The notes under the pieces: generated by a model
What the model saw: the letters and a program-made list of their open reading frames with translations, nothing else
The model's database searches: none
What the model was told of the DNA's origin: nothing
Assembly: GCA_022432975.1 (NCBI GenBank)
Contig: CM039516.1
Coordinates: 34,931,157-34,995,156, forward strand
DNA from: Begonia masoniana
Lineage: Eukaryota; Streptophyta; Magnoliopsida; Cucurbitales; Begoniaceae
Reading direction: 5' to 3'
Length of the DNA stretch: 64,000 bases
Shown here: positions 8,519-20,800 of the stretch, piece by piece
Position numbering within the stretch: position 1 is the first letter of the stretch
Layout of the letters: each line of letters opens with the position of its first letter
Made by a program: the position numbers and the translations under genes

Positions 8519-11500
8519 ATGTCTAGACGACCAAGAAGACCAATGTTACCAAGAGAGATACCAAGTCTGAGGTGGGAGGAGGACTCTAGTGTAATTAGGC
8601 AGCTGACAGAATTGATGCGTGAACAGATTGATATAGTGCGTCAACAGTCTGAACAATTAGGAGTGCTGTTGAGCCGGGAGACACAAGGAAGTGCCAACTC
8701 GGGTTCTAGCAGTGAACATTCTGGAGATAGATTCTGGAGACTAAGACCACCCACGTTTGATGGACAGTCATCTGATCCAGTTATTGCTGAAGGATGGCTT
8801 AGAAAGATTGAGAGTATGTTTAGGTGTGCCAACATAGGAGAAGGAGACAAGGTCACGTTGGCAACATTTCATTTAGCTGGTGAAACTCAACTCTGGTGGG
8901 AAACAATAGAGACCACCACAGATGTTTTAGTGATGCCTTGGTTACAATTCAAGGACCTTTTCTATGGGAAGTATTTTAACAGCACTGTCCAGACCGCGAA
9001 GAAGTTGGAGTTTCTGAACTTGAAGCAGACAGGGTCTGTGGCTGATTACAGTAGGCAATTCGAGTCCCTGTCCAGGTTTGCTGGACATTTTGCTCATAAG
9101 GACGAGGATAAGGTGTTCAAATTTGTGCATTGACTGAAGCCGGAGATTTACCGAGGAGTCAAATTCTGTGGCATTAAAGGCTTGACATTTAGTGAGGTTG
9201 TGTCCACTGCTCTGGAAGTGGAGGAAGCTGAAAAGAAGTGTGCTGGACCAAAGGAGGTTCCACAAAAGCTTATCCAGCCGCACCATCAGAGGGGAATAAA
9301 GAGGCCTATTGAGGGCCAGAGTGGCCAAGGATTTGGAAAGAAGGTACCGAATACCCAGAAGTTCCCTCAGTGCCCGAAATGTTCGAAGAATCACTCGAGG
9401 GAGTGTAGATTTGGAACGGGTAAGTGCTTCAACTGTGAAGAGGTTGGACACTTGTACAAGGATTGTCCAAAGCCCCGGGTCATTCGATGTTTCCATTGCA
9501 ACCAGGTTGGCCATGTCAACAGAGACTGCCTAGCTTTGAAGGGTGGCCCTGTCAAGATTAAGCCAAGAATATTCTCCATGATGGAGTCATGTGATGAGAA
9601 CCAGCCTGCTGTAGTGTCAGGTACAATACTGATTAACTCTATACCTGCTTTTACTTTGATAGATTCGGGTGCAACACATTCTTTTATAGCCTCTGCATTT
9701 GCTGATAAGTTAGATGTACGGTTTACTTCTTTTGAGCATGTGTTCAAAGTTGCCTTACCCTCTGGTGAACGCATGCACTCTAACCAAATGATGCCTAATA
9801 GTGTTGTATTAGTAGGAAACATGAGTTTGCCTGCCGATCTCATTGTTATGGACATAATGGGATTTGATGTAATCCTAGGAATGGATTGGTTATTTAAACA
9901 TTATGCCACAATAGATTGTAGGACTGGAGTTGTTAGTTTTCAACCCCCTGGTGGTTTAAACCATACCTTCCGAGCTCTGAAGAAGAGTAAGGAAATGACT
10001 GTGATGACCTCTGTCAATTATAGACCCTCCCCGTGCAGGGAATATTTGTGCTTTTTGGCCAGTGTTTTAGACACACAACTAGTAGAAAAAGCGAGCCCCG
10101 AAAATGTTTTAGTTGTCCAAGATTTTCCGAAAGTATTTCTAGATGACCTTCCTGGCTTGCCACCAGATAGGGAAATTGAATTTGTTGTGGATGTTTACCC
10201 CGGCGCTGAGCTTGTATCTAAGAATCCATATAGATTAGCACCAACAGAACTTAAGGAATTGAAGAAGCAGTTAGAGGATTTATTGGAGAAAGGGTTCATA
10301 CGCCCTAGCTTTTCACCGTGGGGTGCACCTGTCCTTTTTGTCAAAAAGAAAGATGGACCAATGCGTATGTGCATTGATTATAGAGAATTGAATAAGTTAA
10401 CAGTCAAGAACAAGTACCTTTTGCCGAGGATTGATGACTTATTTGACCAACTTAAGGGTGCAAGAGTTTTCTCTAAGATTGACCTTAGATCCGGTTATTA
10501 CCAGCTGAAGGTTAAATCTGAAGATATCCCAAAGACTGCCTTTCGCACAAGGTATGGACATTATGAGTTTTTGGTTATGTCTTTTGGTTTGACAAATGCA
10601 CCAGCAGCCTTCATGGATCTTATGAATAGGGTGTTTCGCGAGTATTTGGACAAGTTTGTCATTGTCTTCATCGATGGCATTCTAATCTATTCTAGAACTA
10701 AGGATGAGCATGCAAGGCATTTGGGTTTGGTGTTAAGATTACTAAGGCAGCACCAACTGTATGCTAAGTTTTCCAAGTGTGAGTTTTGGTTGGATAGAGT
10801 TCACTTTCTTGGTCACATGATTTCTGGAGATGGAATATCTGTCGATCCAGCCAAGGTTCAAGCAGTCAAGGAGTGGCCCCAACCAAGGAATGCTGCTGAT
10901 ATTCGAAGTTTCCTTGGATTAGCAGGATATTATAGAAAATTTATTGAGGGATTTTCAAAGATTGCAACACCTCTTACTAGGTTAACAAGGAAAAATGTGA
11001 AGTATATGTGGACTGAAGAATGTGAACGTAGCTTTCAGACCTTGAAACAGAAACTGACCAATGCTCCAATCTTAACCCTTCCAGTTGAAGATGATAAATT
11101 TAGTATTTATTGTGATGCTTCCAAAATTGGACTAGGTTGTGTGTTGATGCAAGATGGAAAGGTTATAGCTTATGCTTCTAGGCAGTTAAAATTACATGAA
11201 AAGAATTACCCTACACATGACTTAGAATTAGCTGTTGTGGTCTTCGCATTAAAGATTTGGAGGTACTATCTGTATGGACAAACTTGTGAGATATTTTCGG
11301 ATCATAAAAGTCTGAAATACATTTTCACGCAAAAGGAACTGAATATGAGGCAACGTAGGTGGTTAGAGTTTGTCAAAGATTATGATTTTGAGATTAAGTA
11401 CCACCCTGGCAAGGCGAATGTAGTGGCTGATGCTTTGAGTAGAGTGACTCCTTCGGTCTCTACATTGACTTTAGACATACCGATAGCTTTAGAGACAGAA

Positions 11501-13003
11501 TTCCAAAGATTCAACCTGGAAGCTGTGTCTAGTATGACAGCCATGCTTTCGACCATATCTTTGAGGCCTACTATTTTGGAGAAAATAAAGGAAGTTCAAA
11601 TGAATGACACTGAATGCAATAGGTATAAGTTGTGCATGGATTCTACTGACAAGTCGGATTTCAATTGCTGAGTTGATGGAATTCTCAAGTTTCAAAATAG
11701 ATAGTTTGTTCTGGCTGATACTGAACTTAGAAGGGAAATCCTATCTGAGGCACATTCTTCTAGACTCTCTGTTCATCCCGGAGGTACGAAAATGTACAGA
11801 GATCTCAAGCAATATTATTGGTGGCCAGGTATGAAAAGAAGTGTGGCGGAGTATGTGGAGTCCTGTCTGATCTGCCAGCAAGTCAAAGCTGAACATCAGA
11901 GGCCTGCCGGAACATTGCAACCCTTACCAGTTCCTGAATGGAAATGGGAACAACTAACTATGGATTTTGTTATAGGATTACCTAGAACAGCAAAGGGTCA
12001 CGATGCAATTTGGGTAATAGTTGATCGTTTAACCAAATCTGCTCACTTTCTGCCAATGAAAATAACATACTCGATGGATCAACTGGCTGAGTTGTATGTG
12101 CACGAAGTTGTTAGACTGCATGGAGTTCCAAACATTATAGTTTCAGACCGAGACTCTAGATTTACATCTAAGTTTTGGAAAAGTTTGCACAAGGCTATGG
12201 GAACACAGCTTAGTTTTAGCACAGCTTTCCACCCTCAAACAGATGGACAATCCGAAAGAACCATTCAAACATTAGAGGATATGCTCCGTGCATGTGTCTT
12301 AGACTTTCAAGTTTCATGGAGCAAATACTTGTACTTGATTGAATTTTCTTATAACAATAGTTTTTAGGCAACAATAGGCATGGCGCCATACGAGGCATTG
12401 TATGGACGAAAGTGCAGATCTCCATTGTATTGGGATGAAGTTGGAGAAGCACAATTGATTGGTCCTGACATCGTACAGCAAACAGTGGAGAAAATTGCTC
12501 TTATCCGACAAAAAATCTTGACAGCTCAAAGCCGGCAGAAAAGCTATGCAGACAAAAGGCGAAGAGAACTGGAATTTGAAGTAGGTAATGAAGTTTTCCT
12601 TAAGGTGTCACCTTTCAAAGGAGTGGTGAGATTTGGAAAGCGAGGAAAGTTGAACCCCAGATTTATTGGACCATTCACTATTTTGAAGAGAGTTGGAAGA
12701 GCAGCTTATCAGTTGCAGCTACCGGCGTCTATGGATGGGATACACAATGTGTTCCATGTTTCTATGTTGAAGAAATGCATAAGGGATCCATATCAAATCG
12801 TGGAACAGCAAGACCTTGAGATTCATCCTACCCTTGCCTACGAAGAGAAACCAGTAAAGATCTTAGATTATGCAGTGAAGGTATTGCGCAACAAAGAGGT
12901 TCCACTAGTGAAAGTCTTGTGGCACAACCAGAATATTGAGGAAACAACTTGGGAACGCCAGCAAGACATGATGGACCAACATCCAGAGTTATTCAGGTAC
13001 TGA
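8519..13003 (+). pseudogene. Ty3 chromovirus Gag-Pol polyprotein (Tek-1), one frame with four stops
   Basis: All parts lie in one frame (about 1494 codons). They occur in this order: Gag (8519-9540) with PPTFDGQSSDPVIAEGWLRK; two CCHC knuckles, [14 protein letters not shown] and [14 protein letters not shown]; protease [13 protein letters not shown] with [20 protein letters not shown]; RNase H with [10 protein letters not shown] and a DHKSLKYIF block; integrase with the MDF, SDRDSRF and [11 protein letters not shown] acidic positions; and a C-terminal part ending HNVFHVSMLKKCI...VLWHNQNIEETTWE like a degenerate chromodomain tail. In-frame stops: TGA 9131, TGA 11669, TAG near 11699, TAG 12365, all explained by substitutions. 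The RT active site reads FIDGILIYS where the family has FIDD, so a catalytic aspartate is lost. The product cannot act on its own unless supplied in trans. Confidence 0.93.
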
Positions 13004-13028
13004 ATTTTGAGGACAAAATTCTTTTAAG

Positions 13029-15079
13029 GCACCCGGTTCTATCGAACCAGCTCTTTTATTATTAATGGTATACACTTTATTAGTCAATAATTTAAGTAGG
13101 GTTATTGAATGATTAGACTAGACAAGGGCATTAGAGTAAATTACATTTTTAAAAGTGGATAACGTATTTAAGGAAAGAGGGATTGGGTTTAATGCACTGT
13201 AGCCCCCACCATTTCATTCCTTTCTCTTCGGGTTTTCAGTTCAAGCAGTCGAGCTCTCTAGGCGATTTTCCTCGCCCGATTCTCCTTCGACTTAGGTAAG
13301 TTTTCCTCATTTCTCTTATGATATAGTTGTTAAATACCTGAAGGAGTACAATGTGAGGATTTTGAGGATGCTGAGATTGAGCGTAGATTCGAGTTTTAGT
13401 GATAAAGGGGGAATGCTCGGGTAGTAGAGTTTCTAACTGGATTCCTCGAACCACTGTTTGATTCTTGGTGAGGTTTAGTGAAGTTTTGATTTATATTCTG
13501 TTATGAACTTAGGTGAGCAGATTTCCGAAGTAGCTAGCGACCAGACAATTTCCTGAAGCCAGGTAAGTAAAGTATGCATGTGCCTTCGGGCCTACATCAC
13601 AAAAAAGTAGGGTTATGTATCTTGTGAATGATTTTGTATGTCATGCATCATGTTTTTTTAAAAAGATTACGAAAATGAATTTCCATGTAAGGATGGTAAG
13701 GCATGAACTGAATGTGACAGATAAACTATTAAAGGAACTAATCCACCCCTTAACTTATGAAGGGATTTATAACATTGGGAGGATTGATGTCACTCCCAAG
13801 GGAACAGAGGGATCAGATCAGCTATTAAGGGAATTCATCCGCCCCTTAATCGAGTAGAGGATGTATAACATTGAGAAAATTGATCCACTTCCCAAGGGAA
13901 CCGAAGGATCAGATCAGCTTATGAATGAACGTGAATGCAACTGAGATGAGAAAGTAGAAATTGCATGTTTAGAAATTTATGTTTCAGCATTTCATTTCAT
14001 TACTGCTTTACTTACTTAGCATTAGGCTAATAGATAAGTTTTGTGATGTAGGTGTTGAGGATACCGCAGGTGAATTCTCTGAGTTGGTTGAGGACTAGGC
14101 AGGTTGGAGGGGTGCAATCAGGCATTGATTGGCATCTGATGGGGCGGTTTAACTGGTGTCAGTGATTGTGAAGGTTTAGTGGACAATGATTTCAATTTGA
14201 GTATGTTAAACTTTCTGATGATAGAAATTGCTTTGATGTTTTCAAAAAGTAATTTGAGACTTTTCTGATAATAGTATTCCGTTGGTTATAACACTGGATT
14301 ATACTGGACTTGAGTAATGCAATGATTTGAATTGTTTTTGAATGGTTGTGGTGAAATAAGTAAATTCTTTTCTGTACTTAGAGATGTGCTTGCATAGCAA
14401 GAAATAGTTGATATGTCGCTCTGTTTTTTATCGGAAGATGTCTTCAGAAAAGCCATCGGATGATGTAGGTTTAATTCTATCGAAAGATGTCTTCAGAAAA
14501 GCCATCGGATGATGTAGGTTTAATTCTATTGGAAGATGTCTTCAGAAAAGCCATCGGATGATGTAGGTTTAATTCTATCGGAAGATGTAGATTTTGCACT
14601 ACCGGTATGAGTGAGTATTATGCTTTGTCGTTTTGCGATCGGTTGATGTTGGGTAATTGATTTATCCGGCTGATGTCATCGGTAGATGCTGTCCACCGAG
14701 AGATGTCTTTTGTTTTCCAACTCTTTTGGTCCACGTCATCGGCAGAAGCCTTCTATTTGCTGTTTCGGCTTCTTCCGTTGACTTTATCCATCGGCAGATG
14801 CGTTTGACTTCTGCGACTTCCCAAGTATTTCACGATTTAAACCTCTATTTCTTTTTAGCCGTTTATCTCTTACGTTTCAAACAATGTTCATAGTTTTGTT
14901 TAACTCTATTGTTGCCCAAAAGATTTCCGCTGCAAGTTTTAAATGTTTTGAGATTTTAGCTTTTGTCAAATGTTGAATGTTGAACAAAGTTTAAAAAAAA
15001 AATAAATACAGTTGAAATTTCTTAGTCATGTACGAACTTTTGTGTAACGAACCGAGTTCAGATAACTCGGGGCGTTACA
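13029..15079 (+). repeat. 3' LTR of Tek-1
   Basis: This copy is uninterrupted and nearly identical to the 5' LTR, ending 'ggggcgttaca' before the GAGGA duplication. It carries the three ~52-bp U3-like repeats at about 14430-14585 and the empty hAT-1 site near 14143. The first few LTR bases and the PPT are missing. Confidence 0.92.
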
Positions 15080-15084
15080 GAGGA

Positions 15085-17123
15085 TGAATCGACATCTAAT
15101 CTCTTAGTACTCGTACATCAACCATTATCTCGCTCAAACCAACTCAAGTCACAATTCAAACAAAATACGTTTTCACGAAAACGAACCGCGTGGATTCGTT
15201 TAAAAATTAAACATTTCCTCCTGTTTTAAAATCACCAAGCGGTTATAAAATAAGTTTCCAAAACGTTTCAAAACTTCGAAACATAAACCTATTAACTACT
15301 CCAGATCCAAACATCCTATAATGTTCTATCTGTACAATATTTTACCTAACATTTTCTATCCAAAACAACCCAAAATACCTATATACGTCCCCACGGGTCA
15401 TGAAACGCCTCGACTGTGCCAGCACACCACCACGAGCCATCCTCCGTCAACTGCATCACACCTCGGGTGGAGGGACCTCATCCTCACCTATATCCTGATC
15501 ACCTACACCATACAGACACACTATGAGCTAAAGGCTCAGTAAGTTTCGTAAATGCAATGCATGTTGTGCATATGAGTTTCAGAAATCATGCAACATTTTC
15601 TTATCATTACGTCGCAGACATATTGTCACCGAGATATCAGCCCGCTAAAAGGAAAAGATTCATCCCGCGGTCGGACAACCCTTTTTATCTAGCGGAGGGG
15701 GGTACATGCTCACACAAACAACAGCCATGCCTGAGCCCCACCTCGCGTGACCAGATAACAGATTACGTAGATTCATTTAGTTTCAGGTGATATGGTATTG
15801 TGACAGACCCCTTTGTGCCTACACATTAGATCAATAGCCCCCTTTCAGGCCACATCTCTTTTCATGAAAACATCATGCGGAAGTTCATTTTCTATGCTCT
15901 TTTAAAAATCATGATACATGAACGCGTGCATAACATAACATTCAACATATATACCATCAAGACAATAAAGACATAATCTATATTCTACATATATACCATC
16001 AAGACAATAAAAAACATAATCTATAAAAGAACTAATCCTAACTACCCAACCAAAACATATAAACAAACAATTCACCAATGATCCTCGACGCGACATCGAC
16101 GTACGGTGTAGGCCAATCGGCCCTAGTAAGTCACGAGAACTTACCTGTCGTCTATAGCGCACTGAGCTCCTTCCACGAGCGTTGTTCACCTAAACCAATT
16201 TCACAACAATCGACATTAAAGCACGTTCAAACCTTTAAGCGTCAAATTAACGAAACTCTTAACTAAAAAATTTCTTAAAACTCTAAAATACTTCATTGAG
16301 GCATTTCGTCGAGCATTTCACGTTCAACTTACCAAAACCTCCATTAACGGAGTTTCCTAAAACTTCAAAAATCCATAAAACCCGAACATTTCTCAACAAA
16401 TCGTTTAACTTCGTCCAATAACGTCCAACACTTCCATTATCTTCACAACTACGGTAAACCTATCGATTTCTAACCCTAAATCACATTTTTTACAAAACCC
16501 TAAACGTAACCCTAACCATCGAACGACCCGAAAACTACGAATAAACTTTTCAAAACCATAGAATCTTACTTATAATTGAGTTTGGGGAAGAAAACGTGAA
16601 GAACGGAGAACGAACAGAGGACGAATCGTTGACGGAGAGGAGAACGCCGTGAGGGAGATCGCCTGGAGAAATTACAGAGAAAGGAGTCGCGAATGAGGGA
16701 GAGGAGAAGAAGGAGATTTGTTATTTAATAAAATTTGACTTTGTAAATTACTATTTTGCCCTTTCCTTTGTTTTCTATTTGTTTCGTCGCTCGTTTCGTT
16801 AATTGTCCAACGATTCAGTTTCTCCAAATATCCTTATTTCGCCAATGACTTTAACTCGTTGTCAGGGTCCTTTTAAAACTGTCCATTCGCAAATCGGACG
16901 TCGTTTACTATTTTTACTAAAACCGTCCTTTATATTACGAAAAACATAATTCTCGTAAAATTAGCGTTACAACTCCTAAAATTCTCGAAATTTCTTTAAA
17001 ATTCATATTAATTATTAGGATCGTAATAACGCTTTCTTTTCGTAAAACAGACTTGATTTGACATATTCATCAAAAATACCATTTATATTAAAATATTAAT
17101 ATTCTGTAAAGCTCAGTGTTACA
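15085..17123 (-). mobile_element. Tek-2: reverse-oriented Ty3-type LTR (solo or truncated)
   Basis: On the minus strand the segment begins TGTAACACTGAGC at 17123 and ends CGATTCA at 15085, giving TG...CA ends over 2039 bp. Its general plan resembles the other Tek LTRs: AT-rich start, C/T-rich 'ctcctctccctcattcgcg' leader, later a 'gtaggtgatcaggatatagg' block. No 5-bp duplication is visible: GAGGA would be on the left before Tek-1 inserted, CCTTG is on the right. It may therefore be a truncated element rather than a clean solo LTR. Short ORFs inside (15321-15542, 15557-15790, 15902-16189, 16078-16266) show no recognisable protein. Confidence 0.55.
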
Positions 17124-17328
17124 CCTTGTCAAGGTTTAGGGATACGAATCCAACGACATGGCACCGACACTATCCAAATTCAATATTGCGTGTACAAACA
17201 AAGCCCTTTGACGTAACAAAAGAGTTGTGACAAAATAATAGCCCAAGGGCCCAAAACAACTAGAGGTCCATCTGGAATATAATACAAAATAAAATACTTG
17301 CAGAAAATAAACGTGTAAAATTAGCGCG

Positions 17329-17380
<52 letters not shown>

Positions 17381-17838
17381 AAAAAATTGATATACTTTAA
17401 AACATTACATATCGGATTTTGAAAACTATGATTCATATGCAAATATAGTAAAAGAAACCACTATCTCAATAAAATTTCATGCCCGAAAGAACATTACAAG
17501 GAGCAGTAAAAAATAAGTCAAACAAAGCCTCGAGAACTGCTAAAAACAAGAATCAAGCAAAGTGAGCCTAATAGGCCCACAATGGTCTAGTGTCTGTTCC
17601 CAATGAGGGGTTCGTGCTAGTCGTTGTGAGGCAACTGCTCCACTTCTTTCAAAGAGAAATGGTGCGGCTCGACATGCCACTAATGGGGTTGCGCTGTGAC
17701 TTAGGCAAAGAAAATAGCGGCGTGACACATGTCACCTGCAGAGGAGTTCACAAGGAACGCAGCTACACTACTGCTTAACTTGGGTTTTCTATGAATTGGA
17801 GTTTTGGGGAAAACTCTGATTCTCCATTTCCTAAAAGT
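17124..17838. other. Unassigned spacer with a (TA)n tract
   Basis: No coding similarity is recognisable. It contains an approximately 50-bp TA dinucleotide run at 17325-17378. The ORFs at 17260-17442 (which only translates the TA run), 17540-17728 and 17590-17778 look fortuitous. Confidence 0.6.
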
Positions 17839-20800
17839 TGTTAGAAAAAAAATAACAAAATTGGTGTGAACAATAATAATAATACCACCGCTGTGAGACG
17901 TGGAGAGTACTGATCATAATAATTCTCAGGAAAGATTGTATTAGACAATCTTCTAGTCAAAATTACATTTCCAAGTAAATTCTTAGGAAAGGCTGGAGGG
18001 GTCACAAACGGTACCACTTAAACTCAGTCTTCTTAGATAGAATTTACTTACACAGTACAATTACACTACTAAATAAGCAGTATGAGAAACGATAGCAGAT
18101 ACGATCTAAAAAATAACAGGAATATTTTCCACACCGTAAGATTATAAAGGCTAAGAAGTAAAAGAAATAATGGCTAAAATGAAGACTGGAGATTTTACGT
18201 GGAAACCCAAATAGGGAAAAAATCACGGGGACCTAGTCCAGAAAAATCTCACTATGGACAATAGGATTTACAATATTTTTCTAGATATCGAATATTCTAG
18301 AAAATATTCATTAAGAGAAATTACCTCTCTTAGAATTGTCACTGTACTCAAAAGCACCTCACTTATTTTCCCTCACCCTATTTCTTTTCTCTCCCTCTTC
18401 TCCAGAGAAGATTTCTTCTCTTTTCTTTTTTTCCTTCAGATTTTTGGATGCAGAAAGATTTGCTTGACGCCTCTATTTGTAGAGGCTTCAAGGTGACACA
18501 TTCCTTGAAGGAAGGTGGGCACAGTGAATGGAGACTTTAAAAAGTCTCCATTCACACACACAAAATGTAGCCACATTAATGGCATGGGTCCCTCATCATT
18601 AAGGAGGGACCCTACAAATCTCTCACTCCCGACTTATGATGAGACATCTCCAATCTTACTGAGCTTATACAGAATTCGTGTTTATTTCTTTGCAAAGTCT
18701 TTGTCATCATGTAAGAGTCAGTGTCATCCGTGTGAATCTTCTCAAGATACACTTGTTTGTTGTCCAACACATCTCGTATCCAATGATATTTGATATCTAT
18801 GTGTTTTGACTTTTAATGGAAACTCGAGTTCTTGCTCAAATGAATAGCACTTTGACTGTCAAAATACAAGATATATTTATCTCGTTGATGACCCAATTCT
18901 GTTAAAAATTTTTGCATCCACAAAATATTTTTACAGACTTCTATAGCCGCAATAAACTCAGCTTCTGTTGTAGACAATGCAACTGATTTTTGCCGCTTAG
19001 ATTTCAATGAAACTGCTCTCCCTCTAAATGTAACCAAATACCTTGATGTTGATATTCTAGAGTCAATATCACCAGCCATGTCTGCATCAGTATAGCTGAC
19101 CAACAAAGGCTTCTCACTTCCAAAACACAAATTGAATCCAGAAGTACCTTTAATATACCTAAGAATCCACTTTACTGCATTCTAATGCTCTCTGCCTTCA
19201 TTTGTTAGAAATTGACTGACTACTCCAACAAAATGTGAAATATCAGGTCTCATACAAACCATGGCATACATCAAGCTGCCAATTGCTGAGACATATGAAA
19301 TTCTTTGCATTTATGCTTTTCCTTCTTTAGTGGAAGGACTTTGTTCGGGAGTAAGTTTGAAATATTTAACAAGAGGAGTACTGACCGATTTTTCCTTATC
19401 AATATAGAATTGGCTGAGAACTTTTTGGATATATTTCTCTTGTGATAGCCATAATTTTCTATTTTTCCTATCACAGGTGATTCTCATCTCAAGCATCTGT
19501 TTCGCCGGTCCTAAGTCTTTAATGGCAAAAGACTTGTTAAATTCATTCTTTAACTTAACAATTTTTTCTTTGTCTGAGCCCACAATCAACATGTCGTCGA
19601 CATAGAGTAGGAGGATTATAAATGTACCATCCGTGAACTTTTTCATGAACACACAATGGTCTGAGTAAGTTTTCTTGTACCCTTAATTTCCCATAAAGAA
19701 ATCAAAGTTCTTGTACCATTGTCTTGGGGCTTGCTTTAATCCATGCAGACTCTTCTTCAATTTACACATCAGATGTTCCTTTCCCTTGACAACGAATCCT
19801 TCTGGTTGTTCCATGTAAATCTCTTCTTCTAATTCACCATACAAGAAGACGATCTTCACATCGAGTTACTCAATCTCCAAATTAAAACTTGAGGTTAATC
19901 CAAACACCACCCGAATGGATATCATTTTCACAACAGGTAAAAAAAATTTATCAAAGTCAACCCCTTCTTCTGAACAAAGCCTTTTACGACCAGTTGTGCC
20001 TTATACGTTGGTTGCGAATTTTCTTCTTTGAGTCTGTATACCCATCTGTTCTTAAGTGTGTTTCTCCCCTTTGGAAGCTGAACCAACTCATAAATATGGT
20101 TCTCATGCAATGATCTAATCTCATCTTGCATCGCATCCAACCAGTTCTTTTTTTGTTGATGCTCCATAGCTTCCTTATAGTACTCAGGTTCATCGCCATC
20201 AGTGATCACTACATACTCATTTACAGAGTACTTTCTAGATGGTTGACGATCTCTTATTAACTTTCTTAACTCTGGTTCTAAAACTGGTTCAGGAGAAGTC
20301 TCTGTTTCTCCATGGTCAGCATCAATAGTTGCTTAATCAATGGATTTGCTAGCATCTCCCCCGTCAAAAGTTGATTTCACTTGATCAACTTTTACTAGAT
20401 GTTCATAAGTAATTTCCATATTTTTCTTCTTGTCTTCAATGGTTTTATTTTCAAAGAAGACAATATCTCAGTTTCTGACAATCTTCTTGTCAACTGGATT
20501 CCAAAGCCTGTATCAAAATGCATCACTTCCGTATCTGAGGAATATGCATTCCTTAGCTTTGTTGTCTAGCTTGGACCTCTCGTCTTTAGGAATATGGACG
20601 AATGCTCTGCATCCAAATACCTTTAGAAGTTTATAAGAGACCTCATTTCATATCCATAGTCTGTTTAGCACTTTTCCACTCAGAGGTACTGATGGAGACA
20701 AGTTGATGACATTTATGCAATATTCATTGCTTCTCCCAAGAATATTTTGGGAAATTTTTGATGTGATAACATGCACCTTATTCTCAATGATAGTTCTGTT

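Larger units (their letters stand above)
3321..15079 (+). mobile_element. Tek-1: full-length Ty3/gypsy chromovirus (Tekay-like)
   Basis: The two LTRs (3321-8364 and 13029-15079) begin with or near TGTAACACCC and end TTACA. They are flanked by a perfect 5-bp duplication GAGGA at 3316-3320 and 15080-15084. Without hAT-1 and its 8-bp duplication the 5' LTR is 2053 bp, matching the 2051-bp 3' LTR. The interior holds a PBS and a single-frame gag-pol. The start of the 3' LTR and the adjoining PPT are damaged: 'ttttaaggcacccgg' at 13023-13037 lacks the TGTAA start. Long LTRs and pol domain order fit the Tekay lineage of chromoviruses. Confidence 0.93.

Noticed and set aside
15085..17123. Continuation of the Ale-1 polyprotein to the right of Tek-1
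   Set aside because: The minus-strand frames show no copia motifs; the sequence has TG...CA ends and the plan of a Ty3 LTR.
17325..17378. Functional element in the TA run
   Set aside because: A plain dinucleotide microsatellite with no associated structure.
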